Source: Rhodothermales bacterium (GTDB lineage Bacteria; Bacteroidota; Rhodothermia; Rhodothermales; Bin80). Taken from it: a stretch of DNA of 64,000 bases. Below the pieces are notes generated by a model that saw only the letters and a program-made list of their open reading frames with translations, made no database searches and was not told the origin of the DNA. The stretch is taken from assembly GCA_958296045.1 (NCBI GenBank), contig CATQHT010000002.1:620001-684000 (forward strand), given 5' to 3'. Below are positions 35,653-44,786 of the stretch, in pieces (positions within the stretch are counted from its first letter, which is position 1; every line of letters begins with the position of its first letter). The translations under genes were made by a program, and so were the position numbers.

Positions 35653-37191
35653 ATGAATGAACGCACAGCGGCTGCCAATGGTGGCGAAGCAACGTGGTTC
35701 GGCCACCCTCGCGGGCTGGGCACCCTCTTCTTTACCGAGATGTGGGAGCGATTCAGCTACTACGGCATGCGCGCGCTTCTGGTGTTGTTTATGACAACGG
35801 AGACTATGGGTGCAAATCCGGGTCTCGAGTTTGACATTGCCACCGCGACCGCCATCTACGGGCTCTACACCTTCTTCGTGTATGTGCTGGCGCTGCCTGG
35901 CGGCTGGATCGCAGACAACCTGTGGGGGCAGCGCAAGGCGGTGTTCGTAGGTGGTTGCGTCATTGCGCTCGGGCACTTCACTATGGCGGGCCCGATGGTG
36001 GGGTTGCCGGACGAGTTGTGCTTTTTCCTAGGTCTTTTCTTCATCATTATCGGGACCGGGTTGCTCAAGCCGAACGTCAGCACGATGGTCGGCGACCTGT
36101 ACCCGGAGGGTGGTGCGCGGCGCGACGCGGGGTTTTCCGTCTTCTATACTGGCATCAACCTGGGCGCGTTTCTGGGTCCGATCCTTACGGGACTTCTTGG
36201 AGAAGGGGGTTTGGAAGTTTTTGGGATTGAGGCCAGTTGGCATTGGGGATTTTCCCTGGCTGGCATAGGCATGGTGCTGGGTTTGATTCAGTATAGGCTG
36301 GGCGGCAAGCATCTGGGGACGGCTGGCCTTCTGACTAATGCGCCGCCGCCTGCGCAGCTGAAGAAGCGGGCGCAGACCACCTATGTCACTGCCGCTGGCG
36401 CAGTGGCGGTGCTGGGCATTCTGGGATGGCTGTTCTTGTCGCAATTGGGGTTTGAGCTGTCTCGCGTGGCGGGGTGGATGGGGTATGCTGTGATCGCCAT
36501 TGCGGTCCTGTATTTCGCTTATCTGCTGCTTCTTACCGATCACACGCCACTGGAGAAGCGGCGGTTTGGCGTCATCTTCTGGCTGTTCGTCTTGTCGGCG
36601 ATCTTCTGGTCGGGCTTTGAGCAGGCGGGTTCGTCGCTGAACCTGTTTGCGCGGGACTTTACTGACCGCGGCATCGGTTCGTGGACGGTGCCCGCGAGCA
36701 TGCTTCAGTCCATCAACTCCACGTTCATCATCATTCTGGCTCCCGTGTTTGGATCCTTGTGGGTCTTTCTTGCCAGGATCAAGCGCAACCCGTCTATACC
36801 GGTCAAGTTCGGGCTTGGCCTGTTGGGCTTAGCTGCGGGCTTCTTTGTTATCGCGTGGGGTGCGGCCAATGCCAGCACGGAGAACCTTGTTTCTCCGGCG
36901 TGGCTTGTGGTGATGTATTTCCTGCACACCGTTGGTGAGTTGTGTCTCAGTCCGGTGGGGTTGTCATCGGTGACGAAGCTGGCGCCGGCTTCTCGGGTGG
37001 GTCAGATGATGGGCGTATGGTTTATCGGCACTGCGCTAGGCAACCTGTTTGCGGGTCTGGTGGCTGGTCGGCTGGAGTCGCTGGCACCGGCGGCGGTGTT
37101 TCAGACGGTGGCGATGATCATTGGTGCTGCGGGTCTGGTGGCGCTTCTGGTCTACAAGCCGGTGAAGAAACTGATGGGCGACATCGATTGA
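35653..37191 (+). CDS. POT-family proton-coupled peptide transporter
   Basis: The 512-residue inner-membrane protein of the major facilitator type imports di- and tripeptides with protons. The family signature is near the N-terminus: TEMWERFSYYGMRALLVLFM, which contains the ExxERFxYYG proton-site motif. GTGLLKPNVSTMVGDLYPEG follows near residue 135, then FSVFYTGINLGAFLGP. About 12 to 14 hydrophobic segments are spread along it, with LCLSPVGLSSVTKLAPA near 445. The start at 35653 was chosen because the preceding 28 codons look non-coding. It is divergent from aspS and stands alone. Confidence 0.93.
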   Translation: MNERTAAANGGEATWFGHPRGLGTLFFTEMWERFSYYGMRALLVLFMTTETMGANPGLEFDIATATAIYGLYTFFVYVLALPGGWIADNLWGQRKAVFVGGCVIALGHFTMAGPMVGLPDELCFFLGLFFIIIGTGLLKPNVSTMVGDLYPEGGARRDAGFSVFYTGINLGAFLGPILTGLLGEGGLEVFGIEASWHWGFSLAGIGMVLGLIQYRLGGKHLGTAGLLTNAPPPAQLKKRAQTTYVTAAGAVAVLGILGWLFLSQLGFELSRVAGWMGYAVIAIAVLYFAYLLLLTDHTPLEKRRFGVIFWLFVLSAIFWSGFEQAGSSLNLFARDFTDRGIGSWTVPASMLQSINSTFIIILAPVFGSLWVFLARIKRNPSIPVKFGLGLLGLAAGFFVIAWGAANASTENLVSPAWLVVMYFLHTVGELCLSPVGLSSVTKLAPASRVGQMMGVWFIGTALGNLFAGLVAGRLESLAPAAVFQTVAMIIGAAGLVALLVYKPVKKLMGDID

Positions 37192-37784
37192 CCCTGACTG
37201 GTGGGCGCCGAGTGTCCTGGGCACTGCCGGGCAGGGTCTTTGGACGCTGCTGCGGCCACGGTCGTGTGCTGCGCGCTTCGCAGGCACGGATGCAGCATCA
37301 GCTGAGCGTTGGATGCGAAGGGGGTCTTGCGCCACCATGGCTGCTATTTGATGGAATCGCGCACGCTCGGCTGCAGGCAGCCATGTGAATGCTTGGGTCG
37401 TATAAGTGCGAGTGAGCACGAGGCAGCCACATCAACGGTGGTCGGATGCACATGCCGACCTGTGCCGTTTGGGGTGTGCCTTTCGCGCTCAATCCTTTCG
37501 CGTGGGGTCGGCGTATTCCGCACACGATTTGTACGGCGACGAGCGAAGATGTGGGAGCCAATACGCTGTGGATGCTCGTGGTGCACCATGGCGAGTCGTA
37601 CGTGTCCTCCCTAGAAGGGTAGGGCAGCGGTGTAGCTATGGGCTATGGTATGCCCACAGCCTGCCGTCATGGATAGTGATAGCAAAAAGCGCAGACGGGC
37701 GTCTTGGCCTAGGCGATGCGGCACGCCAATCGCGGGCCATACCAGCGCTGTATCGATCGCCGTGCCGTTTGACTGATTCTATCT
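37192..37784. other. gene-free stretch
   Basis: No recognisable gene. A plus-strand reading at about 37446-37620 (AVWGVPFALNPFAWGRRIPH) looks faintly protein-like but has no match I know, no start site, and ends quickly. It may be debris. Confidence 0.45.
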
Positions 37785-38643
37785 TTGGCCGAGCCCAACG
37801 GGAAGAACCGCACGCTATTTCACGCAGATAACCTGGATGTACTGCGTGGCATGAACAGCACCGCGGCGGCCCTGATCGCTACCGATCCGCGATTCAACAT
37901 GGGCTGGGCATTCCATGCTACGCGCGGTTTGTTGGCCAGAGGCGCTGGTTTCTCGGATAGATGGGTATGGACCGACGTCCACGAAGCGTAGAAGGACACC
38001 ATCGACCATGCCAACAGATCCCTGGCGGAAGCGGTTGGATCTGCTCGACATACGCAATACGCACTCGAAAGAAATGGGGGCGTACCTGTGCTTCATGTCC
38101 GTGCGTCTCATAGAGATGCATCGTGTCCTGAAGCTACCGGCAGCATCAATCTGCACTGTGACCCGACAGAGCCCCATTGCCTGAAACCCCACATGGACGT
38201 CATACTCCGGCGCAGCTGCTTCCGCAATGAAATTATCTGGGGGTACGGGCTCGGAGGGAGCAGCAACCGAATCTGGTCCAGAAAGCATGATATAGTTCTG
38301 TGCCCTACCCAGGCTGAATCGCGAAGGGTGCTCACTTTTCACAAGCCGACCGTTCCGGCGACCAGTAGGGTGAAGGGCATGCAGAAAGGCTGTACAGATA
38401 CGTGGATGGACATCCCATCACTGAACAATGCGGCCAAGGAGCGCACCGGGTACCTAGCACAGAAGCCGGCCGCACTCTATGGGCGCATCATCAGGGCCAG
38501 TTCCGACGAAGGAGATTTGATCCATTCGCTGGTTCCGGGACCACATGTGTAGCCGCTGAGCAGTTGGGCCGTCGGTGGGCAGGTATGGATATCTGGCCGA
38601 AGGCCCATGAGGCCGTACTCGAGCGGTTTGTCTGGTTGGGATG
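37785..38643 (+). pseudogene. DNA adenine/cytosine-N4 methyltransferase, broken
   Basis: The gene reads in one frame to about 38515 with a TAG at 37989-37991, then shifts. Motifs of the beta-class N6/N4 methyltransferases remain: NRTLFHADNLDVLRGM, TDPRFNMG where DPPFxTG is expected (the catalytic Pro-Pro is damaged), GSINLHCDPT, FRNEIIWGYG, and AKERTGYLAQKPAALYGRII. In the new frame DPFAGSGTTCVAAEQLGRRW (38519 onwards) is the SAM-binding motif. This is type II/III modification debris with no partner endonuclease visible. It carries one stop, one frameshift and a mutated motif. Confidence 0.85.
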
Positions 38644-39082
38644 AGCATCAGCGGCACGAAGAACGCGGTCCCGGAAATCACATGCATGGCGAGGTGTGCT
38701 ACACACGCAGGCTGCCTAGTCGAACAGACACAGAATAGCACGCTGGTGAGAAGCCGGATTCCGTTCTGAAACGGACGACTGGGTCTTAGCATCACCGTAC
38801 AGACTGTGTCTGGTATGTGCAGTCGATGGAGCTCATTACTGAATGAGGCATCAAGCCCTGACAGGTGTCGCAGATTGCCCAACCTCAGTCCCAACATATG
38901 CACAGAGGGCGTGTGTGTAGCCTATCGCAAAAAGACCCGTTCCTCCACCGAAAACCTCAAACTCAGAAATGCTGGTGAGATGTGCGAGCTAACACCATAA
39001 AGCATGCGCGTACGTATTTTGACACTGGTATGCAGCTGCCGATACGGATAGGTAATCCGTCTGCCGCCAGATCTCCAATAGT
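38644..39082. other. gene-free region upstream of the LacI-type gene
   Basis: No gene seen. The last 100 bases should contain the promoter of the LacI-type regulator; I could not pick out clear promoter boxes. Confidence 0.45.
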
Positions 39083-40087
39083 ATGAGCACGATCCTTGAC
39101 GTTGCCCAGCAAGCAGGTGTAAGCGCGATGACCGTGTCAAGATATTTCAACCAGCCTGAAAGGCTGGCACCCGCCACCTATGAACGGGTTCGGACGGCCA
39201 TCGAGCAGCTGCAGTACGTACCGAACGCGGCTGCGCGCAGTCTGATCAGTGGCCGAACCAAGACAGTTGCCCTAATTCTGACTGACATCACCAACCCCTT
39301 TTACACAACCATCGTCCGCGGCGTTGAGGACATTGCGCAGCAGCACGACTATACCCTCATTCTGGGCAACACAGACGAAAAGCTCGAAAAGGAACGCTGC
39401 TACATTGACATCATGATTTCCCGGCGCGTTGACGGGGTCATTATTGCCTCTGCTCCAGGCAACAACCATTATCTGCAGAGAGTTTTCCGGCGAGGCATTC
39501 CGGTCGTGCTGATCGATCGCACTGTTAAGGATATCGATGCCGATGTGGTAAGAGGTGATATCTACACCGGCGGCAAGCGTTTGACCGAGCATCTCGTCAA
39601 CCAAGGATTCCAAGACATCGCACTTATTGGCGGCTTCACGGGAGTATCATCGCTGGAGGAGCGCCAAGCGGGTTTTAGATTTGCAATGGAAGCCGCTGGC
39701 CTCACGCCGAAAGTACATCCAGGTCGCACGGACCAGCTAAGTGGCGAAGAAATCACGGAACGGCTTTGGAAGGAGGGGAAACTTCCTGAGGCCATCGTAG
39801 CCGCCAACAATCATGTGGCCGTGGGTGCGCTCGTGGCACTCCGGCGCCTCGGACTGCGCGTACCTGAAGACATCGCGCTCGCAACGTTTGACGACATCGA
39901 AAGCGCGGCGGCAATCTATCCGTTCCTTACCGTAGCTGCTCAGCCGGCTTACGACATGGGCACACAGGCCATGGAGTTGCTGCTTGATCGTATGCAGGGA
40001 TATGCCGGCCCTTCGCGCAACCGACTGCTTCCCACCGAACTGATTATCCGGCGATCATCGATTGCCCCTACCGTTGTAGCCCATTGA
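39083..40087 (+). CDS. LacI-family transcription regulator
   Basis: The 334-residue protein has the N-terminal helix-turn-helix ILDVAQQAGVSAMTVSRYFN and hinge YVPNAAARSLISGRT, then a periplasmic-binding-protein-like sensor domain (residues 60-325). The sensor shows ITNPFYTTIVRGVEDIAQ, VDGVIIAS, LIDRTV, AIVAANNHVAVGAL and LATFDDIESAAAIYPFLT. These regulators bind palindromic operators and respond to sugars. It lies 3' to 3' with the GH116 gene, 252 bp away, at the edge of the glycan-degradation genes, and is their most likely regulator (inference). The palindrome at 57782 is one possible operator. Confidence 0.92.
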   Translation: MSTILDVAQQAGVSAMTVSRYFNQPERLAPATYERVRTAIEQLQYVPNAAARSLISGRTKTVALILTDITNPFYTTIVRGVEDIAQQHDYTLILGNTDEKLEKERCYIDIMISRRVDGVIIASAPGNNHYLQRVFRRGIPVVLIDRTVKDIDADVVRGDIYTGGKRLTEHLVNQGFQDIALIGGFTGVSSLEERQAGFRFAMEAAGLTPKVHPGRTDQLSGEEITERLWKEGKLPEAIVAANNHVAVGALVALRRLGLRVPEDIALATFDDIESAAAIYPFLTVAAQPAYDMGTQAMELLLDRMQGYAGPSRNRLLPTELIIRRSSIAPTVVAH

Positions 40088-40339
40088 TCGACAACATGAA
40101 CGGCTTGGTCGTCGCACCGTGGCACTGTCCGACAACGGCACGCGCTGGCGGTTTGGAGTCTGCTCCATAGGAGAACAGTCTTCCAGGGGACCGGATTACG
40201 TCGATTTCAATACGCTCGAAGGGGCTTGATCCCGATTCTGACCCGCCATTGCACCGATTTCCGGGTCTTATTGGAAATCGAAGCACCCGATACCTCCGCG
40301 TCTCGGACTGCTGCCGCAAGCGACGCGTGTTCGCACGGA

Positions 40340-42940
40340 CTACAACTCGTTCACCTGCACCGTGAATGTTATCTCGTCGCCTTCGGCAAACACCTGCCGC
40401 TCGCCAAAGTCATGGTGCCCGTATCCATTCAACGTAACTCGCGCCAACGTCAGATCTCCATTCAGCGAGCGCAGCGTGACCAATCTCTGTCTGCCCCCTC
40501 CCGAAATGACTACATTTCCGTACTGATACCCATTTGACCAGAAGTATGCACCCACGTTCGCGTTGAACGCCATGCGGCCTTCCACTGCGGAATACTGGAA
40601 TCCGGTGTAGGCCAACAGGCCAGCCCAGGCCGCCATCGCTCTTGCGTAGCGGTGCCCGTATTCGCCTTCATTGAAGGGGTTCCGCTTGTGGCCGTCATAG
40701 CGGTTGCGGATGGCGCGAAATACCTTAAGGCCCGCGTCCACTTGGCCCTCGTAGATCATGTGCGCGGCGGTGCTGTACTCGAATCCCGTCATGATTTCCG
40801 TGTAGTACGGAAACGGAAAATCAAGCAGGTCTCCCCGCGGATAGCTGGCCATCAGCAACCCAGCTTCGCTTCCCAGCCCGAAGCTCCTGAACGTATTGAA
40901 GTGCTCATTGAAGTCTTCAATGTAGTTGTACTTCATGATGCTCTGGAGCGTCGTCTGCACGTTCTCCTTATCCAGCAGATAGCCCAGCCCCGCCGTATGG
41001 GCCAAGTATTGACCGACCAATTGATCGACGAGGCACCCCTTCCCGAGTTGGGCCACCGTGCTGGTACCTTCGGGAATGTGGTGCTCATAGTATTCGCCGT
41101 TAAAGATGTTGCCGTCAATCCAAGCACTGCCTCGCTCAAACAGCTCCGCGGTCTCATTGGCAAAGGCGTCGTCCCCAACGTGCCGGGCCATCTCTTCCGA
41201 TGCGCGCAGAGCACCCAAATACCAGCCAGCCATCTGCGGATTGGGGCCTCGGTAGTTGATATCCATGGTGTTGTGCTGACTGCCTTCCATCACCCCATCT
41301 TTGTCCTGATCCCAAATGCCTGTCCATGCAAAGCGCATCGCCTTGCGGATGTTGGGCCACATTGCCTGCAACACCTGGTCGTCCCCGGAAAGCTGCCAGT
41401 CACGATAGATCTTGATCAGCGTGCCCATCTGGCCGTCTGCTGCCCAAGCCTGGAAACTTCTGGCCCGCTGGTCGATCGGAAGTCCGACACGGTGGCTCAT
41501 TGCGCCATCGTCATTGACCGAGTGCATGAACTCCACTTCGCGGAACTTCAGGGCCAATTCTCCGAACAGAAAGGGAACGGTGGACTCGTAGTTCCAGACG
41601 TGAAAGCAGGAACCGAACCCCCACCCGGAACTCTTGGATGCACCGATTTTGGTCCCGTGGATGCTGCCAGTACCCTCGAAGCCGAACGGCAGGCCATCCG
41701 CCGTCCGAAAGACGGTCTGGCTCCTGAGGTGGTTGAGGTTGAACAATCCGGCCTCCTTCAGTACGTCCGGCACATCGCTATCTACCAGCGTCTGGACGAA
41801 TTGCACCGTTTCTGCCTCCAAGTCCGCCAATTCAGCCGCCGTCTTTACGGCGACATCCCACGCGTCTTCATACTGCGTCGTGTAGTAGTTCCCTACAATC
41901 TCGGGACCCCCATAGGCACCCGCATGGTGGACTCCATGATCCCACGCGCGGCGATTGGGAAAATGCCAAGTTAGCATGAATGTGATAGCCCGGGACTCGC
42001 CCGGTTCCAAGGCAACCTTGACAGCAACCGTGGCGGGAGGCGTCTGAATAGCATGAGCGGTATCAGGGTGGTCTACCAATTCACCGTCTGCAACAAAGTC
42101 GTCCCAGAATTCTCTGAACGTCCAGTTCCAGCCAAGTGGCGCCCACGAGGTGCGATACGTTATGTCGTCCGATGTTGATGTGAGCGCCATAGAGCCCCAG
42201 TTAACATCCATGGAATCCACACCATCGGAGGTCATGAAGATGCCGGACACGCCAGCCCCGGTACGATACGTGTTCACATTCCGGGACGGCGCGCCGCTCC
42301 AGCCATCGGCGCCGATGTAGTTGGGTACCATGCCGACCACAGCCGCCTCCAGTGAGTCGCTGGAAGCATTGGTGAGCACATAACGGAGAATCGCAACGGG
42401 GATGCCGCTCTTATCAGCGTCCCCAACGATGAGTGGATTAAAGGCTTCAAGGCGCACACGCATGGGCATGTCTGCGTGCTCGAATTCCACTTGGGCAAGC
42501 GGATACGCCGCCGCGAATGTTGTAGACTGAAACCGTGGAAAGCCTGAATTGACCGCGTCGGCACCCCAGTCTCCACTGTGTTCCCGTGCTGGAACCGGCC
42601 CCTCCAGCACCCGAATCTGACCGGTGCTCCCCGGCTGCTTGTAGTAGAGGGCAAAAAACGGGCCATTGGCAATGGTTGGCTGGACCAGCTTGAACGCAGG
42701 CAGGTAACCCAGTGCACCTCTGTTCATGAGTTCCCAGTCGCGCAGATCACCACGACCACCTAGCGAAACCGTGCCCGTACCAATGCCGCCGAGTGGCATC
42801 GCGACTTCGTCCAGGTACTTGCCCGAGTAGGTCTTGAGGATGGGCCACCCTGACCCTTGGAATCGTTGCACTTGGGCTCTCTCGCAAGCCGGGAAGGTGG
42901 CCAATGCGGCCAAGGCAATCAGTATAGCCAGCTTTGACAT
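40340..42940 (-). CDS. GH116 (DUF608) glycoside hydrolase, GBA2-like
   Basis: The 866-residue protein has an export signal ([16 protein letters not shown], possibly a lipoprotein). The N-terminal beta domain of GBA2-type glucosylceramidases begins with [34 protein letters not shown]. The C-terminal (alpha/alpha)6 domain contains [15 protein letters not shown], with the expected nucleophile Glu, [14 protein letters not shown], and the characteristic [25 protein letters not shown]116 enzymes remove beta-glucose or beta-xylose with retention. The ATG at 42940 has GGAG nearby; an ATG at 42958 is possible. It is read after the DUF6786-type gene, 87 bp downstream, forming a two-gene unit. Confidence 0.87.
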   Translation of the reverse strand: MSKLAILIALAALATFPACERAQVQRFQGSGWPILKTYSGKYLDEVAMPLGGIGTGTVSLGGRGDLRDWELMNRGALGYLPAFKLVQPTIANGPFFALYYKQPGSTGQIRVLEGPVPAREHSGDWGADAVNSGFPRFQSTTFAAAYPLAQVEFEHADMPMRVRLEAFNPLIVGDADKSGIPVAILRYVLTNASSDSLEAAVVGMVPNYIGADGWSGAPSRNVNTYRTGAGVSGIFMTSDGVDSMDVNWGSMALTSTSDDITYRTSWAPLGWNWTFREFWDDFVADGELVDHPDTAHAIQTPPATVAVKVALEPGESRAITFMLTWHFPNRRAWDHGVHHAGAYGGPEIVGNYYTTQYEDAWDVAVKTAAELADLEAETVQFVQTLVDSDVPDVLKEAGLFNLNHLRSQTVFRTADGLPFGFEGTGSIHGTKIGASKSSGWGFGSCFHVWNYESTVPFLFGELALKFREVEFMHSVNDDGAMSHRVGLPIDQRARSFQAWAADGQMGTLIKIYRDWQLSGDDQVLQAMWPNIRKAMRFAWTGIWDQDKDGVMEGSQHNTMDINYRGPNPQMAGWYLGALRASEEMARHVGDDAFANETAELFERGSAWIDGNIFNGEYYEHHIPEGTSTVAQLGKGCLVDQLVGQYLAHTAGLGYLLDKENVQTTLQSIMKYNYIEDFNEHFNTFRSFGLGSEAGLLMASYPRGDLLDFPFPYYTEIMTGFEYSTAAHMIYEGQVDAGLKVFRAIRNRYDGHKRNPFNEGEYGHRYARAMAAWAGLLAYTGFQYSAVEGRMAFNANVGAYFWSNGYQYGNVVISGGGRQRLVTLRSLNGDLTLARVTLNGYGHHDFGERQVFAEGDEITFTVQVNEL

Positions 42941-43027
42941 CGTATGGCTCCGATTCATGAGGTGGAACTGCAAGGAGGTAGGGGTGACGCAATAGAGCCT
43001 TGGCTGGGCACAATCGCCATGCAGCGG

Positions 43028-44272
43028 CTACTGCGCAAAGGCCGAGCGTATTTCCGCGATCGACTTGCCGAGGACCGCAACGGCAACGACATCCAGCGCC
43101 CCTTCGTCTCCCTGCAGATGAAACGTCCGGTGAACGTGCGTATGCGAGGCACCGGGCTCCAGTGCCATGGCGGGCGAGGAGGTTTCAAGCTCATAGAATG
43201 GTCCCAAAGGCGCGACTCCCGGGGCCGGTGGGCCATCATTGTAGCTGTTGATCACGTCCCCGGAATAGGGATTCTCCTGCAGCTCCCACATCGAGTTGAC
43301 GTAATCAGCGGCACCTTCCGGCGCCGTGTACTGCACAAGAGTAAGCACATGGTTTATATCATCATAGCTGCCAAATGTGGGCATGCTTCGGTACTTGGAC
43401 AGTCCAATCTTGCTGCGATACTCCCCATCGCCCTTGAAAAAGACGGCATCGTCGTCAACGGCCAGTCGGTCCAGTGGAACGTTACCAAAATAGCCTGCAT
43501 TCACGATTGGTCCGCGTTCCTCCTCACTGCCGGCAGCATATGGAACGACGATGGTTGTCGCGGGAGACGGGTTGTACATACCCAATATCCAAACCGATAG
43601 CAAGCCTCCCGCTCGCGTCCACGCTGCTTCACCGGTGTTCGTGACCGTATTTATGGTTTCGAATGCTACAACTTTGACGGACGGATCCGTCTCAAGACCC
43701 AGGTGCTCATGAATCAGCGCCCTACCAACCAGGCGCACCTCGCGGTTCACCTGCAGCTCAAAATCCGTCCCGGAATAGTTTTGCAGCTGCATGGATTTCT
43801 CGAACGAGACGCTGCCCATCTCCTGCTCCACGACGGGCCACGGGTCCCAGTCAATGGCCGCCGGTACATACCAGTGATCCAAGTCAAATGGGTCACCTTC
43901 CTGGAAGTAGATGGAGTACTGACCACCCTCGGGCCCGAGCCAGAAGCGGTCCTCGCCCCCGAATACGTTGATATGTTCTTGGCGCACGCTGGATGCAATC
44001 ACCGCTCGGTTGATCCATCCAAAGCCAAGTCCGTCAGTACCCGAAGCGGTGCTGGTCAGCACCCGCCCCTGCATCTCTGGGCTGACAGCGACCTGTACCT
44101 CACCGGTTTCATCGGAGAGTAGCACCAAGTCCGTATGCTCCTTCAGAAAGGCCACGTCATCTCCGAACGTGGGAACGTCAGTCTGCTGATCTACTTCCAT
44201 CGTGGTTTCCGGCTGGTTGCACGCCAAAAGCAGCGCAAGCACGAGCACACTGTGACTGAACCGATTCATCAT
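43028..44272 (-). CDS. DUF6786-type lipoprotein
   Basis: The 414-residue product starts with a lipoprotein signal (LVLALLLAC, Cys near 18). Its mature part resembles what is annotated as DUF6786 in Bacteroidota, a beta-rich fold similar to galactose mutarotase-like or GH-associated beta-sandwich domains: VAVSPEMQGRVLTSTASGTDGLGFGWINR, GGEDRFWLGPEGGQYSIYF, GHT-like GASHTHVHRTFHLQGD near the C-terminus. Catalysis is not established. GGAGG six bases upstream supports the ATG at 44272. It is the first gene of a unit with GH116, so it probably helps to process the same glycan. Confidence 0.75.
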   Translation of the reverse strand: MMNRFSHSVLVLALLLACNQPETTMEVDQQTDVPTFGDDVAFLKEHTDLVLLSDETGEVQVAVSPEMQGRVLTSTASGTDGLGFGWINRAVIASSVRQEHINVFGGEDRFWLGPEGGQYSIYFQEGDPFDLDHWYVPAAIDWDPWPVVEQEMGSVSFEKSMQLQNYSGTDFELQVNREVRLVGRALIHEHLGLETDPSVKVVAFETINTVTNTGEAAWTRAGGLLSVWILGMYNPSPATTIVVPYAAGSEEERGPIVNAGYFGNVPLDRLAVDDDAVFFKGDGEYRSKIGLSKYRSMPTFGSYDDINHVLTLVQYTAPEGAADYVNSMWELQENPYSGDVINSYNDGPPAPGVAPLGPFYELETSSPAMALEPGASHTHVHRTFHLQGDEGALDVVAVAVLGKSIAEIRSAFAQ

Positions 44273-44786
44273 GGTCTACCTCCATCTTTTACGGTGCATG
44301 GAATTGTGGTGCTGCGGTCCGTCCTGGCTCTGCCGCCTAGCGCTGCCCAGTATTTACCCTAGTAGCTGAGTCCTCAAGGTGCATAGGGCGGGCACAGCTT
44401 GGCCCTCAGCCACGCGGTTACCTGACAAGTAGCATAGCCCTCGTAGCGGGAGGCCGGAGCTTCACGCAAGAGGCGAATTTCACGCTGTGCTAAGTGGTAG
44501 ACGCGAAAGGTCAAGGCCCTGCGCGTAGCGGGCGTGGGTCAAGGGTGTATGCGTCGACCGCGATGGACGCGTGCACCCCCTCACATTGCGGGCATACACA
44601 TCTGGCTCGGTATTGCGAAGCGTTTGCAAGATCCCGAGTTGCCCCTGCATGCCCGAAAGGGAACGGATGCAAACGCCGTTGTCTAGAAGTACCAAAACTA
44701 GATGGGAGACCTAGCGGGAACCCGCCCATCGGATAGCCGCCTCCAGTGGGACTTCACGGGATCCCAAGCCCATGTGGCGAAGCATT
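44273..44786. other. intergenic region between two glycan gene units
   Basis: No gene seen. It must hold the promoter of the DUF6786/GH116 pair and the end of the long upstream unit, plus a fragment of a DruA-type element near 44628-44690. No clear promoter boxes were picked out. Confidence 0.5.
44628..44690 (-). repeat. 60-bp fragment of the DruA-type element 5' end
   Basis: On the minus strand this stretch matches 19090-19151: the segment CATGCAGGGGCAACTCGGGA and flanks agree at 23 of 24 positions, and weaker agreement continues upstream (CAACGG...CATCCGTT). The codons read GMQGQLGIL as in the larger remnant. Downstream similarity stops, so only the start of the element remains here. Confidence 0.6.

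Noticed and set aside
40652-41974. 440-codon open frame on the plus strand
   Set aside because: It lies wholly inside the GH116 gene on the opposite strand, has no family signature, and its composition follows the codon pattern of the real gene.
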